Shown here piece after piece: positions 34,087-43,419 of a stretch of 64,000 nucleotides of DNA. Both the position numbers and the translations under genes were made by a program. The stretch spans positions 16,730 to 80,729 of the forward strand of contig CADAIJ010000009.1 in the NCBI GenBank assembly GCA_902787955.1, in the 5' to 3' direction. The notes under the pieces are model-generated. The model had not been told where the DNA came from. It made no database searches and saw only the letters and a program-made list of their open reading frames with translations. The DNA comes from an uncultured Erysipelotrichaceae bacterium (GTDB taxonomy: Bacteria > Bacillota_I > Bacilli_A > RFN20 > CAG-826). Each line of letters opens with the position of its first letter. Position 1 is the stretch's first letter.

Positions 34087-35004
34087 TTACAATTTAATGA
34101 ATGGTTTTTTAAAAATATCTTTGTATTCAATTCTTTTGATTTCGCAGACAGATTTGACGATTTTATCCATTTCTTCATTTCTAGGAACAACCACATATTT
34201 TGCACTGCTTTCAAAAAGAATATACCCTTGTATCTTGGTTGTTTGTTTTTTCTTAAATGTGGGTAAAAGAACTAATGTTGGTTCTATGAGATTTACTTTT
34301 GATAAATCTACAGTTTTTGCCTTTCCAATCATCTTTTTCACGAGCAAGTGGTTATTATCAAATAATATGTAATACGAATAACAACCTTTTAAAAAGAGAT
34401 ACCAAACGTAAATAAAAATGGGATCAATCAACAAAAAACAAACGGCAGAAAATATAGATTCTTTTGACAAACCATAATTTATTATTAAAAAAATGAAAAT
34501 AAGATTAAAAAGAATGCCAAAAATAGAAGACACATTATAAAAAATTGATGCATCTCCATTGAAATATACTTTCTTCCCTCTCACTATCTTTCCATCAAAA
34601 ACTTCATAACTTGTATCAACTAGTTTTAGCGCGCGATCGCGCAACTCAATAAACACAAACACGAAGATAATGAAAAATATATCTATAATTACACCTGGAA
34701 CAACAAAGATACGTTCAAAATAAAAGATTATTGATAATACAATAAGCGAAACTGAAATAGAATAATAAACTATTCCTAAAACCAAATAAAACACAAAAGA
34801 GAATTTGATTGGAGTATCATCATTCAAGTTAAGTCTCTTTTTTAATTCAAAACTGAAAATCGCTAAAAAGTTCTTTTTGTGAAAAGACACATTGTTTTTT
34901 GTTGGTTTGTTTCCTAATACTAAAACATATGCCAAGGAATAGTAAAACATTATTGGAAAAAAGAGAAACAAAATTGCATATATAGAAAAAATAAAACTTT
35001 CCAT
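34087..35004 (-). CDS. Hypothetical multi-pass membrane protein, possibly inserted
   Basis: A protein of 305 aa. Pairs of long, Phe/Ile-rich membrane helices lie at about 3-30, 68-118 and 160-205, followed by a soluble C-terminal part (KTVDLSKVNLIEPTLVLLPTFKKKQTTKIQGYILFESSAKYVVVPRNEEMDKIVKSV). The layout resembles PH-domain-like bacterial membrane proteins, but no family is certain. Base usage is more AT-rich than its neighbours, with many AUA/UUU codons. It abuts a 26-codon ORF (TAA-ATG) and sits between two copies of the mutS2 promoter block, suggesting acquisition. Confidence 0.6.
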   Translation of the reverse strand: MESFIFSIYAILFLFFPIMFYYSLAYVLVLGNKPTKNNVSFHKKNFLAIFSFELKKRLNLNDDTPIKFSFVFYLVLGIVYYSISVSLIVLSIIFYFERIFVVPGVIIDIFFIIFVFVFIELRDRALKLVDTSYEVFDGKIVRGKKVYFNGDASIFYNVSSIFGILFNLIFIFLIINYGLSKESIFSAVCFLLIDPIFIYVWYLFLKGCYSYYILFDNNHLLVKKMIGKAKTVDLSKVNLIEPTLVLLPTFKKKQTTKIQGYILFESSAKYVVVPRNEEMDKIVKSVCEIKRIEYKDIFKKPFIKL

Positions 35005-35085
35005 TTACACCTCTAATTTATATTCAAGAATTGCCTTGCCAGAAGAATTCTTAATAGGAAGGCAAGTGATTAAAGTGTTCTGCAT
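35005..35085 (-). CDS. 26-aa leader ORF started by a duplicated mutS2 start block
   Basis: MQNTLITCLPIKNSSGKAILEYKLEV, then TAA directly followed by the ATG of the membrane-protein gene; GAGGTG near its end is that gene's ribosome site. TATAAT lies eight bases before its own ATG, exactly as at mutS2. It may be a translated leader, or the remnant of a gene broken by the duplication. Confidence 0.45.
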   Translation of the reverse strand: MQNTLITCLPIKNSSGKAILEYKLEV

Positions 35086-35101
35086 AGTTAGGATTATAAC
35101 A
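35082..35101 (-). repeat. mutS2 promoter/start block, copy 2
   Basis: Identical over 20 bases to 33976-33995. Here it drives the 26-aa ORF and the membrane-protein gene rather than mutS2. Confidence 0.85.
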
Positions 35102-35222
35102 TTATGTAAAAAAATTACATAAAAAATTTCATATAAGAAGTCGATTAGATGGGACTTTTTGAAAAAAATTATCATTGAAATATAGAAAAAAATAACAAAT
35201 TTCTTTATAATGAAAATAATCT

Positions 35223-36155
35223 ATGGGCATAGAGATGGCAACTATCAACGTAAGTAAAAACGTGGTAGAAAATATCACGGATTTTTATGCTCAATACTCA
35301 CAAAATAATAGTGGCGAATACATCGTCTTTTTTGCTAAATATAACGATATCAATATCACAATTTATCGAACCAAAGATGAAGAAGAAACTAATAAAGTTC
35401 TTTTCAGTGGTAAGGGCGCATTAGCGGAAGCCAAGAAATGGGACGATACCGCTGAACTAAAAGAATTAAAGATTAAAAGAGAAGGCACAAAAGCCAACTG
35501 GATTGATTTAGACTTGCAAATTGGTTCTGATGAAGTTGGCACTGGTGATTTGTTTGGTCCAGTTGTTGTCGTAGCCTCTCGCGTTAAAAAAGAAGATATC
35601 ACTTATCTCAAATCCATCGGTGTGGATGATTCTAAACGTTTATCCGATATTGAAATTAAAAGAATCGCTCCTATTTTAGCGAAACGTATAAAATACGTTC
35701 ATGTTTGCTTGGATAACGAAAAATATAATCAATTCGTCGAAAAAGGTGCAAATATGAATGCAATTAAAGCTATCCTCCATAATAAAGTCTTATTTGCCCT
35801 TAAAGAAAAATATCCTGAAGTTGAAAATCTTTATGTCGATCAATTCTGTGAGCCAGAAAAATATTATGCTTACTTAAAAGGAACAAAATCACTTCAAACT
35901 GGAATTACTTTTAAAACTAAAGGTGAAAGTAAATATCCTAGTGTTGCAGTTTCTTCTATTATTGCTCGTTATTCCTTCTTAAAGAAAATGGAGGAAATCA
36001 GTGCAAAATATGGTATTGAAATACCTCATGGTGCTTCTGAAAAAGTCGACTTAGTAGCAAAAGAGTTCCTCGCTAAATTCGGTAAAGAAGAACTCGATAA
36101 GATTATTAAGAAGAATTTCGTTAATTATAAGAATTTATTTGTTAACGAAGAGTAG
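35223..36155 (+). CDS. rnhC: Ribonuclease HIII
   Basis: A protein of 310 aa. The N-terminal TBP-like domain is about 1-95. The catalytic domain begins QIGSDEVGTGDLFGPVVV (Asp/Glu metal ligands), then VDDSKRLSD and YVDQF. The DEVGTGD motif is diagnostic for HIII. It removes RNA from RNA-DNA hybrids. Start may be MGIEMAT or MATINVSKN (residue 5); neither has a strong ribosome site, and TATAAT lies close upstream (35206). Convergent with rluD, overlapping its end by 14 bases. Confidence 0.95.
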   Translation: MGIEMATINVSKNVVENITDFYAQYSQNNSGEYIVFFAKYNDINITIYRTKDEEETNKVLFSGKGALAEAKKWDDTAELKELKIKREGTKANWIDLDLQIGSDEVGTGDLFGPVVVVASRVKKEDITYLKSIGVDDSKRLSDIEIKRIAPILAKRIKYVHVCLDNEKYNQFVEKGANMNAIKAILHNKVLFALKEKYPEVENLYVDQFCEPEKYYAYLKGTKSLQTGITFKTKGESKYPSVAVSSIIARYSFLKKMEEISAKYGIEIPHGASEKVDLVAKEFLAKFGKEELDKIIKKNFVNYKNLFVNEE

Positions 36156-37044
36156 CTAATACATCTAAGAAGAATTTTGGGAGAGGAACTTCATATTCTC
36201 TCCTTTTTTTATCTTTAGGATGAATAAAACTTATTTTATAAGCGGTTAATAATTGGCCCTTATCATAAATACGCTTATTACCTTTTCCGTATAAATTATC
36301 TCCGACAAGAGGATGATTGATGTAATTTAAATGAACTCTAATTTGATGAGTACGGCCAGTTTCTAATGAACATTCAATCAAAGTGCAGTCTTTGTAGCGC
36401 TTAATAACTTTAAAGTATGTAACAGCGTCTTTTCCATGGATTAGGTCCACTGCCATTTTCTTACGATCGTTTTTATCTCGGCCAATTGGAGCGATGATTT
36501 TGCCTTCATCTTCAGTGAAATTTCCCATCACAAGTGCCATATATTTTCTTCCAAGGGTGTGATCAACGAGTTGAGAAGAAAGAAATTCATGAGCTTCGTT
36601 TGTTTTAGCGACAACAAGCAAACCAGAAGTATCTTTATCTATTCGATGAACAATACCAGGACGGAAATCGCCGTTATTTGTGCTTAAGTTATCGCTATAA
36701 GCTTTAAGACCATTAGCAAGTGTTCCATGAGTATTTCCTGCACCTGGATGAACAACTAAGCCAACTGGTTTATTAATAACCATTAAGTATTCATCTTCAT
36801 AGATAATATCGATATCCATTTTTTCAGAAACTAAATCACTAGTTTCCTTAGGAAACTCTTTGAAAGATATTACATCATTTAAAGATAATTTATATGAAGC
36901 GTTTTTCATAACTCCATTAACAAGGATATAACCTTCATCAATGTAAGTTTGAATCTTAGAACGAGAAAAAGATTCGAGAGTTTCACTTAAAAACTTATCG
37001 AGTCTTTTGTTGATATTATTTTCGTCAACTAAGATATTATTCAT
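36142..37044 (-). CDS. rluD: RluA/RluD-family pseudouridine synthase
   Basis: A protein of 300 aa starting MNNILVDENNINKRLDKFLSE. N-terminal S4 RNA-binding domain (about 10-70) and the catalytic motif HRIDKDTSGLLVVAKT with the Asp nucleophile. It modifies uridines of 23S rRNA. The start overlaps the lspA stop by 8 bases, the classic lspA-rluD pairing. A longer reading upstream lies inside lspA and is not used. Confidence 0.93.
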   Translation of the reverse strand: MNNILVDENNINKRLDKFLSETLESFSRSKIQTYIDEGYILVNGVMKNASYKLSLNDVISFKEFPKETSDLVSEKMDIDIIYEDEYLMVINKPVGLVVHPGAGNTHGTLANGLKAYSDNLSTNNGDFRPGIVHRIDKDTSGLLVVAKTNEAHEFLSSQLVDHTLGRKYMALVMGNFTEDEGKIIAPIGRDKNDRKKMAVDLIHGKDAVTYFKVIKRYKDCTLIECSLETGRTHQIRVHLNYINHPLVGDNLYGKGNKRIYDKGQLLTAYKISFIHPKDKKRREYEVPLPKFFLDVLATLR

Positions 37045-37756
37045 TATCGTCATTAACTGGTTCTTCGACATGATTTTCTTCTTCTTTGGAAGATTCTTCA
37101 TCAGTCGAATTTTCTATAGGTTCTCCCTTATTTTCATCTTTTTTCTTGTTATTTAGTTGGGCTTCAAGTTCTTTAGGAGAATACTTATATTCGCCTCTTT
37201 TACCTTTTTCAATACCTTCTTTAACAAGTTCAATAATAAAGAGAACAAGTAAAATTGCTGCACCGATAACTAAGGATGAATCAGCAATATTAAAGATAGG
37301 TGGGAAGAAAGAGATAGAAATCCAGTCGATAACTCCATCAAAACCAACAATCGCGTTCCAATAGAAGCAACGATCAATCATATTACCAACTGCCCCTGCA
37401 ATCATTAAAGCAAGAGCAACCTTATAGCTTTTAGCGAGTTTCTTATAGTTTTTAACATATACAAAAACTAAAGCGATTGACATAATAACAGAGATAGAAA
37501 TCCAAAGGATTCTAAATGGAATTGATCCATCGCTACCCATTCCGAATGATGCACCTAGATTATAAGAAAGAGTAAAACTAATAAAGCCAGGAATAAAATC
37601 AACTTTTTGTCCTGGAGTTAAGTTATTTTGAATAATCCATTTTGAAACAATATCGATAACAAAAATTAACACCATTAACCACACTAAAGAACGGAAAAAC
37701 TCTTTCCAGAATTCTTTAGTTTTCATGCTAAGTAAGAATTGTTTAATTTTGTCCAT
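37037..37756 (-). CDS. lspA: Lipoprotein signal peptidase with long acidic C-terminal tail
   Basis: A protein of 239 aa. Four membrane helices with the two catalytic aspartates in GNMIDR and FNIADSSL. It removes signal peptides from prolipoproteins such as those at 8625, 50854 and 62602. Typical LspA is about 160 aa; here about 65 extra C-terminal residues are highly charged (KKKDENKGEPIENSTDEESSKEEE, cytoplasmic by topology), and the N-terminus is extended by about 15. It lies three bases after ileS and overlaps rluD. Confidence 0.95.
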   Translation of the reverse strand: MDKIKQFLLSMKTKEFWKEFFRSLVWLMVLIFVIDIVSKWIIQNNLTPGQKVDFIPGFISFTLSYNLGASFGMGSDGSIPFRILWISISVIMSIALVFVYVKNYKKLAKSYKVALALMIAGAVGNMIDRCFYWNAIVGFDGVIDWISISFFPPIFNIADSSLVIGAAILLVLFIIELVKEGIEKGKRGEYKYSPKELEAQLNNKKKDENKGEPIENSTDEESSKEEENHVEEPVNDDNE

Positions 37757-37759
37757 AAT

Positions 37760-40480
37760 TTATTTTCCTAATAATGTTTCATAGCAGCGATGGCAGACAC
37801 ATGTTTCTTCATCAACTTTTTCAAGGTGAGAAACATAGTTCCAACAACGTGGACACTTTTCACCGCTGGTGCGTTTTGCCATCAATTTATCACCAACTTG
37901 AACGTTAGAAACAATGAATAAACGCGCAAGTTCTTCGGTGTTTTGATCTAAACCATACTTTTTAAGTAAGTCACTATTTGGAATAGTTAAATCAACTTCT
38001 TGAGCAGAACCAACTTCACCTTTAGTTCTAATTTCTTCAATAGCTTTATTAACGTCATTTCTTAAGTTTAAGAATTCACGGTAATCTTTTAAAACACTGC
38101 TATCGAATCTATTTGAGCGTTTTGGAAGATCAAGTAAAGCAACGTTTCTACCATCATAGGTTGGCATATTTGCGTATACTTCTTCCATTGTAAATGGAAG
38201 GATTGGAGCGAGTAATCTCATTAAAGTATCACTTACTTCAAAGATAACGTTTTGCATCATCTTTCTTCTAAGTGAATCTTTAGCGTTACAGTAAAGGATA
38301 TCTTTACCAATATCTAAGTAGAAACTAGATAAATCAGTTGATAAGAAAGTCATAATTTTAGAAATGACATTAGCGAATTCAAAATGATCATAAGCATCTA
38401 AAACGCTATTCTTAAGATTTTCTAAGTTAGCAAGGATAAAAGTATCCACTGCTTCTAAATGGTCAACTTTATCTTTAATAGGATCAAATTTAGATTCTTC
38501 ACCATTAGCTAAGTTACCGAGTAAGAACTTAAAGGTATTACGAATCTTACGATATTGGTCAGCTACTTGAGCGATTAAGCCATCAGAAAGTGGTACATCT
38601 TGTTGATAGTCAACTGTGGCGACCCAAAGACGCAAGATATCGGCGCCATAAACGTTAGCGACTTTAATTGGGTCAATACCGTTTCCTTTAGATTTAGACA
38701 TCTTTTCGCTCTTTTCATCTAAAACCCAACCATGAGAAACAACAGTCTTATAAGGGGCTTTATTGTAGCAAGCTGTGGAAACGATTAAAGAAGAGTTAAA
38801 CCAACCACGATATTGATCACTACCTTCTAAATATAAATCACATGGGAAGGAATGACCGCCTTCAACCATAACAGCGTTAAAGGAACTTCCGGAGTCAAAC
38901 CAGACGTCCATGATATCTTTTTCTTTAGTGAACTTGCCGCTTGGAGAATGTTCGTTTTTATATCCTTCTGGGAGGAAATAATAAGCGTCATTTCTAAACC
39001 AGGAATCACTACCTTCCTTAAGGAAGATTCTTACAATATTATCAAAGATTTCTTTTTCAATGATTGGAGTTCCATCTTCGGCATAGATGATTGGAATTGG
39101 TACACCCCAGATTCTTTGACGGGAGATACACCAGTCAACACGATCTTTAATCATGTTAGTCATTCTATCTTTACCCCAGGCTGGAACCCAGTTAACTTTT
39201 TCAACTTCTTCTAGTAATTCGTTTTTAATTTTAGAAATAGAACAGAACCATTGAGGTGTCGCTCTAAAGATAAGAGGTTTTCCTGTTCTCCAGTCATGAG
39301 GATAAGCGTGAACAATTTCTTCTTGTTTTAATAAGTGTTTGTTATTAGTTAAGATTTCGAGAACTTTTAAGTTAGCATCTTCATAGAATAAGCCAGCAAG
39401 TTCAGGTCCAACTTCAGCGGTAAGTTTACCATGATCATCGACTGGGCAATAAACTTCGATACCATATTTTTGACATACGACATAGTCGTCTGCACCAAGA
39501 CCAGGCGCGGTATGAACTAAACCAGTACCAGTTTCATTTGTGACGTGTTCACCTAAAATAACAACAGATTCACGGTCATAGAATGGGTGTTTAGCTTTAA
39601 TAAATTCGAAGTCTTGTCCTTTAAATTCTTTAAGTAAATTACAAGTAGTTAAGCCTAATTCTTTGACTAATCTTTCTTCAAATTCTTCTAAGAAGACGAG
39701 TTTACCTAAATTAGTTTCATATAAGCCGTAGGTGAATTTTGGATTAGCGCTTATTGCTAAGTTAGATGGAAGAGTCCAAGGAGTAGTAGTCCAAATTACG
39801 ATTTTAGCGTCATTTGGAAGGACATTTTTACCATCTAAAATATCAAAGGCAACATATATGGAATAAGACTTAACATCTTTATATTCGATTTCAGCTTCCG
39901 CTAAAGCGGACTCACTTGACCAAGACCAATAAACTGGTTTTAAACCTTTATAAATTAAACCTCTTAAAGCCATCTTAGCGAAGACTTCGATTTGATGAGC
40001 TTCAAATTCACGGTTTAAAGTTAAATATGGGTGAGCTAAATCCCCTACAACACCTAAACGCTTAATTTGTTCTGATTGATGAGCAACTTGAGTTAAAGCA
40101 TATTGTCTACATTTCTCTCTAAATTCATCAGGTGGGGTTGTTTTACGATTAACACCTTGTTTAATGACTTGGTTTTCAATTGGAAGACCATGTGTATCAA
40201 AACCAAAAATGAATGGAACTATATATCCTTCCATCGTTTTTTCTCTAACGATAAAGTCTTTTAAGATACGATTAAGCATGTGACCACAGTGAATATCACC
40301 ATTAGCGTATGGTGGGCCATCATGGAAAGAGTATTCTTTAGCGCCTTCACGATTTTTTAATAAGTTTTCATAGAGATGTTCTTCATACCATTTTTCAATT
40401 AACTTCGGTTCTTTTTGAGCTAAATTACCTCTCATTTCGAAGTTGGTTTTTGGCATTAATAATGTTTTCTTGAGTTCCAT
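37760..40480 (-). CDS. ileS: Isoleucine-tRNA ligase
   Basis: A protein of 906 aa. HIGH as GPPYANGDIHCGHMLN, KMSKS as SEKMSKSKGNGIDP, editing domain (TTTPWTLPSNLAIS), and a C-terminal zinc finger (CPRCWNYVSHLEKVDEETCVCHRC). It charges tRNA-Ile. A T-box leader with specifier AUC precedes it, and AAAGGAGAC supplies the ribosome site. First gene of an ileS-lspA-rluD unit. Confidence 0.98.
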   Translation of the reverse strand: MELKKTLLMPKTNFEMRGNLAQKEPKLIEKWYEEHLYENLLKNREGAKEYSFHDGPPYANGDIHCGHMLNRILKDFIVREKTMEGYIVPFIFGFDTHGLPIENQVIKQGVNRKTTPPDEFREKCRQYALTQVAHQSEQIKRLGVVGDLAHPYLTLNREFEAHQIEVFAKMALRGLIYKGLKPVYWSWSSESALAEAEIEYKDVKSYSIYVAFDILDGKNVLPNDAKIVIWTTTPWTLPSNLAISANPKFTYGLYETNLGKLVFLEEFEERLVKELGLTTCNLLKEFKGQDFEFIKAKHPFYDRESVVILGEHVTNETGTGLVHTAPGLGADDYVVCQKYGIEVYCPVDDHGKLTAEVGPELAGLFYEDANLKVLEILTNNKHLLKQEEIVHAYPHDWRTGKPLIFRATPQWFCSISKIKNELLEEVEKVNWVPAWGKDRMTNMIKDRVDWCISRQRIWGVPIPIIYAEDGTPIIEKEIFDNIVRIFLKEGSDSWFRNDAYYFLPEGYKNEHSPSGKFTKEKDIMDVWFDSGSSFNAVMVEGGHSFPCDLYLEGSDQYRGWFNSSLIVSTACYNKAPYKTVVSHGWVLDEKSEKMSKSKGNGIDPIKVANVYGADILRLWVATVDYQQDVPLSDGLIAQVADQYRKIRNTFKFLLGNLANGEESKFDPIKDKVDHLEAVDTFILANLENLKNSVLDAYDHFEFANVISKIMTFLSTDLSSFYLDIGKDILYCNAKDSLRRKMMQNVIFEVSDTLMRLLAPILPFTMEEVYANMPTYDGRNVALLDLPKRSNRFDSSVLKDYREFLNLRNDVNKAIEEIRTKGEVGSAQEVDLTIPNSDLLKKYGLDQNTEELARLFIVSNVQVGDKLMAKRTSGEKCPRCWNYVSHLEKVDEETCVCHRCYETLLGK

Positions 40481-40501
40481 AAAGTCTCCTTTTTAAGTAA
40501 A

Positions 40502-40715
40502 TAAAACTCCCCCTTATTTAAGGACGAGTTATCGCGGTACCACCTTAATTCTATATACACTGTATATAGCACTTATATTCTCTTTAACGGGAGAAGCGGT
40601 TAGCTTACTTTTAGTTCAGCTAGCGTGCTCAGAAGTGATATTTCTAACTAAGTGATGAGCTTTCACCATCCTCATCTCGCTAAGTTTGTTAGAAACGTGT
40701 CTTCGTCTTAGCAAA
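40502..40715 (-). promoter_or_regulatory. T-box riboswitch leader for ileS (specifier AUC)
   Basis: Minus-strand T-box core AAGGTGGTACCGCG at about 40532-40545. It is followed by a terminator AACTCGTCCTTA-AAT-AAGGGGGAGTT and T-run. The specifier at 40637-40639 reads AUC (Ile), located by aligning TC-RCTT with the valS and phe leaders. It controls the ileS-lspA-rluD unit. Confidence 0.92.
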
Positions 40716-40734
40716 TTAAATATCTATAAACGAA

Positions 40735-41919
40735 TTATTCGATATTTTTTGATTTTAAGAATTCTGGAAGGAAGGAGGAATTGAAATCTTCTTCTTGGAG
40801 ATTTGGTTCTTTTTTAGAATCCTCGGTTTCCTCTTCTTTAGTTTCTTCCTCTTTAACTTCAGGTGTGTTTTCTGGAGTATTAAGGACTAAACTATCGCCA
40901 GTATTTGGAGTGATTCTTGGACGATGGAAATTAAATTGTCCAGTTGGCGCGGTGGCTTGGAAGTCAAATTCTTCGGCAAAGTCACTAGCGATAACACTCA
41001 CTAAAATTTGATCGCTAAGTTGGTCATTAATTGAAACGCCAAATTTAATATCAATTGTGTCTCCAGCTGCTTCAATAATTCTTTCAACAGTGTCTTGAGC
41101 TTCATAAAGTGAAACGTTTGGACCACAGGTAACAGCGCATATAGCGCGTCTAGCACCCGCAATACCTGTTTCAAGAAGTGGGCATGTGATAGCGTTATTA
41201 GCAGCGTCTTGAGCTTTATTTGGACCTTGGCCCATACCAAATCCGATTAAAGCCACCCCACTATTTTGTAAGGTGTTACGGACATCAGCAAAGTCAAGGT
41301 TAATAACGGCAGGCATTAAGATTAAATCAGTAACGGTCTTAACAGATTGAGCAAGGACGCGGTCACTTTCGGAGAAAGCTTCGCTTATCGCGCTTGTTCC
41401 ATTAACCATAAGTAATTTATCGTTTGAAACAACAATAATTGAATCAACTGCTTCTTTAAGTTCATTTAAACCTTCAACGGAGTTAGCAATTCTTCTTTTA
41501 CCTTCAAATCCAAATGGACGGGTAACAATTGCTACAGTTAAAGCGCCTTCTTCTTTCGCAACGCGGGCAATAATTGGGGCTGCACCTGTACCGGTACCTC
41601 CACCCATACCTGCGGCGATAAAGACCATGTTAGCGCCTCTAACGATATTTCTAATATCTTCGATAGAAGCTTCAGCAGCGGCTTGACCAACATCTGGCAT
41701 ACCACCTGCTCCTAAACCTTTAGTAATTTCATCCCCTAAAACTAATCTATTCGTGGCTTTGGAAGTAGCAAGAGCTTGTTTATCTGTATTTGCAACGTAA
41801 AATTCGACGGATGAAATATCTTCATCAATCATTCTATTAACAGCGTTATTACCAGCACCACCGACACCGATAACAACGATACGAGCTACTGGTTCATAAT
41901 TATCTAAATCATAATTCAT
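40735..41919 (-). CDS. ftsZ: Cell division protein FtsZ
   Basis: A protein of 394 aa. GTP-binding tubulin signature [10 protein letters not shown], the [14 protein letters not shown]-loop-like start and the T7 loop NLDFADVRN are present. The acidic linker (about 345-378) leads to a conserved C-terminal peptide [10 protein letters not shown], the usual FtsA/membrane-linker contact. It forms the Z-ring at midcell. Last gene of the mraZ-rsmH-small ORF-ftsA-ftsZ cluster. Confidence 0.98.
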   Translation of the reverse strand: MNYDLDNYEPVARIVVIGVGGAGNNAVNRMIDEDISSVEFYVANTDKQALATSKATNRLVLGDEITKGLGAGGMPDVGQAAAEASIEDIRNIVRGANMVFIAAGMGGGTGTGAAPIIARVAKEEGALTVAIVTRPFGFEGKRRIANSVEGLNELKEAVDSIIVVSNDKLLMVNGTSAISEAFSESDRVLAQSVKTVTDLILMPAVINLDFADVRNTLQNSGVALIGFGMGQGPNKAQDAANNAITCPLLETGIAGARRAICAVTCGPNVSLYEAQDTVERIIEAAGDTIDIKFGVSINDQLSDQILVSVIASDFAEEFDFQATAPTGQFNFHRPRITPNTGDSLVLNTPENTPEVKEEETKEEETEDSKKEPNLQEEDFNSSFLPEFLKSKNIE

Positions 41920-41934
41920 AATTTTCTTGCTCCT

Positions 41935-43149
41935 TTACTTCTTAGAAGGGTTTTCTCTACTTACTTGACTAACTTTGGCTCTTTGATCACTAAGTGATCC
42001 ACGGTAACCACTACTGAGATAGAGGGCACCTGTAATAGCGCCTAAGCTTGCGTCACGTAAGCCGATATGTTTTGGGGAATAAAATTCAATTGAGGCGTAG
42101 TCAGAATAACGGGATTTAGCGAACCTATCAAAACCGAGGAGTTTAGATAATTCGCCAGTGAAGACAAGTGGAAGTGTCTTTTTAACATCATCTGGATAAT
42201 CACCAAGTAAGGTTTGAAGAGCGACATCGAATGATTTGAAATATTCTTCCATAAAATTTGAAATAACATTTCGTAAATCTTTTTCGGTGTAACCATAATG
42301 TCCACCATCTTCAGTTTCTACTTCAACGATATTTGGATAGAAGTCATTTTTAGTTGTGCTATAGCCATAACAATCGAGAAGTTCTTTAGCTTTGAGTTTA
42401 TCGATATTAAATTCAGTGGCCACTCTTTCTCTTAAAGTGATATTGCCATAGAACATATATCTTGAATTAATTGGGAAATGAGAACCGACGAGAGTGAAGG
42501 TTGTAATATCTTCTCCCATATCAACAAGGATATAGTTTGGTTTAATATCTGTTTCGCGTTTAATTGCTTCAGTGAAAGCGTAACTAGAAACAACACTTCT
42601 TTTTACATGTATACCAGCGGACTCAACGACACGGGTGTAGTCGCTTATGAGTCTACGTGGAAGAGTGTGAACGTAAGCGCGTATCGCAATGGAGGAAGAT
42701 TTTTCTCCGATTGGAGGAGCGATAAATTGTCTATTTCCTTCAAGAAGGAACGCTGCAGGAATAATATCTAATATATCAGAGCCATTTGAGACAGTTTCTT
42801 TTTGCACAAGAGAAATAGCGTTTTGAATATCTAAGTGTTGCACTAAAGATGAAGTAGAAACAACATTAGTGATTTTATCGGATTGGAATATTTCAAAACC
42901 GATCGCTGGGAAAATGATTGTGGCGTCTGTGATTGATAAACGTAAGCGAGCTTCTGGATCACTAATTTGTTTAAAAGATGCGATTGCGTTAGTAAGGCCG
43001 CCATAATCAATGATTTCGCCATTTTTCACGAATTCACTAGCAGGAATTGAACGGGTATAAATAACCGCTGGTTTATCATCAACAACAAAACCAGTGACAA
43101 GTTTTATTGCACTGCTAGTTATCTCAATTACGGCACTTGGCTTTTCCAT
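41935..43149 (-). CDS. ftsA: Cell division protein FtsA, without an obvious membrane-targeting helix
   Basis: A protein of 404 aa with the actin-like fold: phosphate 1 region VIEITSSAIKLVTGF, ILVDMGEDITTFTLV, and PLVFTGELSKLLGF. It normally tethers FtsZ to the membrane through a C-terminal amphipathic helix. Here the C-terminus (SSGYRGSLSDQRAKVSQVSRENPSKK) is polar with no aromatic/aliphatic face, so tethering may differ. It precedes ftsZ by 15 bases. Confidence 0.92.
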   Translation of the reverse strand: MEKPSAVIEITSSAIKLVTGFVVDDKPAVIYTRSIPASEFVKNGEIIDYGGLTNAIASFKQISDPEARLRLSITDATIIFPAIGFEIFQSDKITNVVSTSSLVQHLDIQNAISLVQKETVSNGSDILDIIPAAFLLEGNRQFIAPPIGEKSSSIAIRAYVHTLPRRLISDYTRVVESAGIHVKRSVVSSYAFTEAIKRETDIKPNYILVDMGEDITTFTLVGSHFPINSRYMFYGNITLRERVATEFNIDKLKAKELLDCYGYSTTKNDFYPNIVEVETEDGGHYGYTEKDLRNVISNFMEEYFKSFDVALQTLLGDYPDDVKKTLPLVFTGELSKLLGFDRFAKSRYSDYASIEFYSPKHIGLRDASLGAITGALYLSSGYRGSLSDQRAKVSQVSRENPSKK

Positions 43150-43265
43150 ACGTACTTAAAAATCCCTATATGTTCACGCATATATTATAATTCGTAAAAG
43201 TTTGCTAGCAACATTTTCTTTTAAAAAGAAAAAGGAAATTTGTACTATTTTAGGTTCTTTTAGGC

Positions 43266-43406
43266 TCAGAATCCTTTAACTAATGAAATAGTTATTGGGA
43301 GAGCAAATGCGGTTAAAACAACTAAAGAGATGATTAAGATAATGAAAAGGCGACGGTACATAAAATATGATGGCTTACGGTTATGTTTAGTAAGTTTATC
43401 TTTCAT
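43266..43406 (-). CDS. 46-aa single-helix membrane protein in the division cluster
   Basis: MKDKLTKHNRKPSYFMYRRLFIILIISLVVLTAF... : a basic N-terminus of 20 residues, one membrane helix (about 20-39) and a very short outside tail. AAAGGAG precedes the ATG, and the stop is TGA. It occupies the place of ftsL between rsmH and ftsA. Topology (inside basic tail, one helix) matches FtsL, but the outer coiled coil is absent. It may be a relic or a membrane anchor for the divisome. Confidence 0.75.
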   Translation of the reverse strand: MKDKLTKHNRKPSYFMYRRLFIILIISLVVLTAFALPITISLVKGF

Positions 43407-43419
43407 AATTTTGCTCCTT

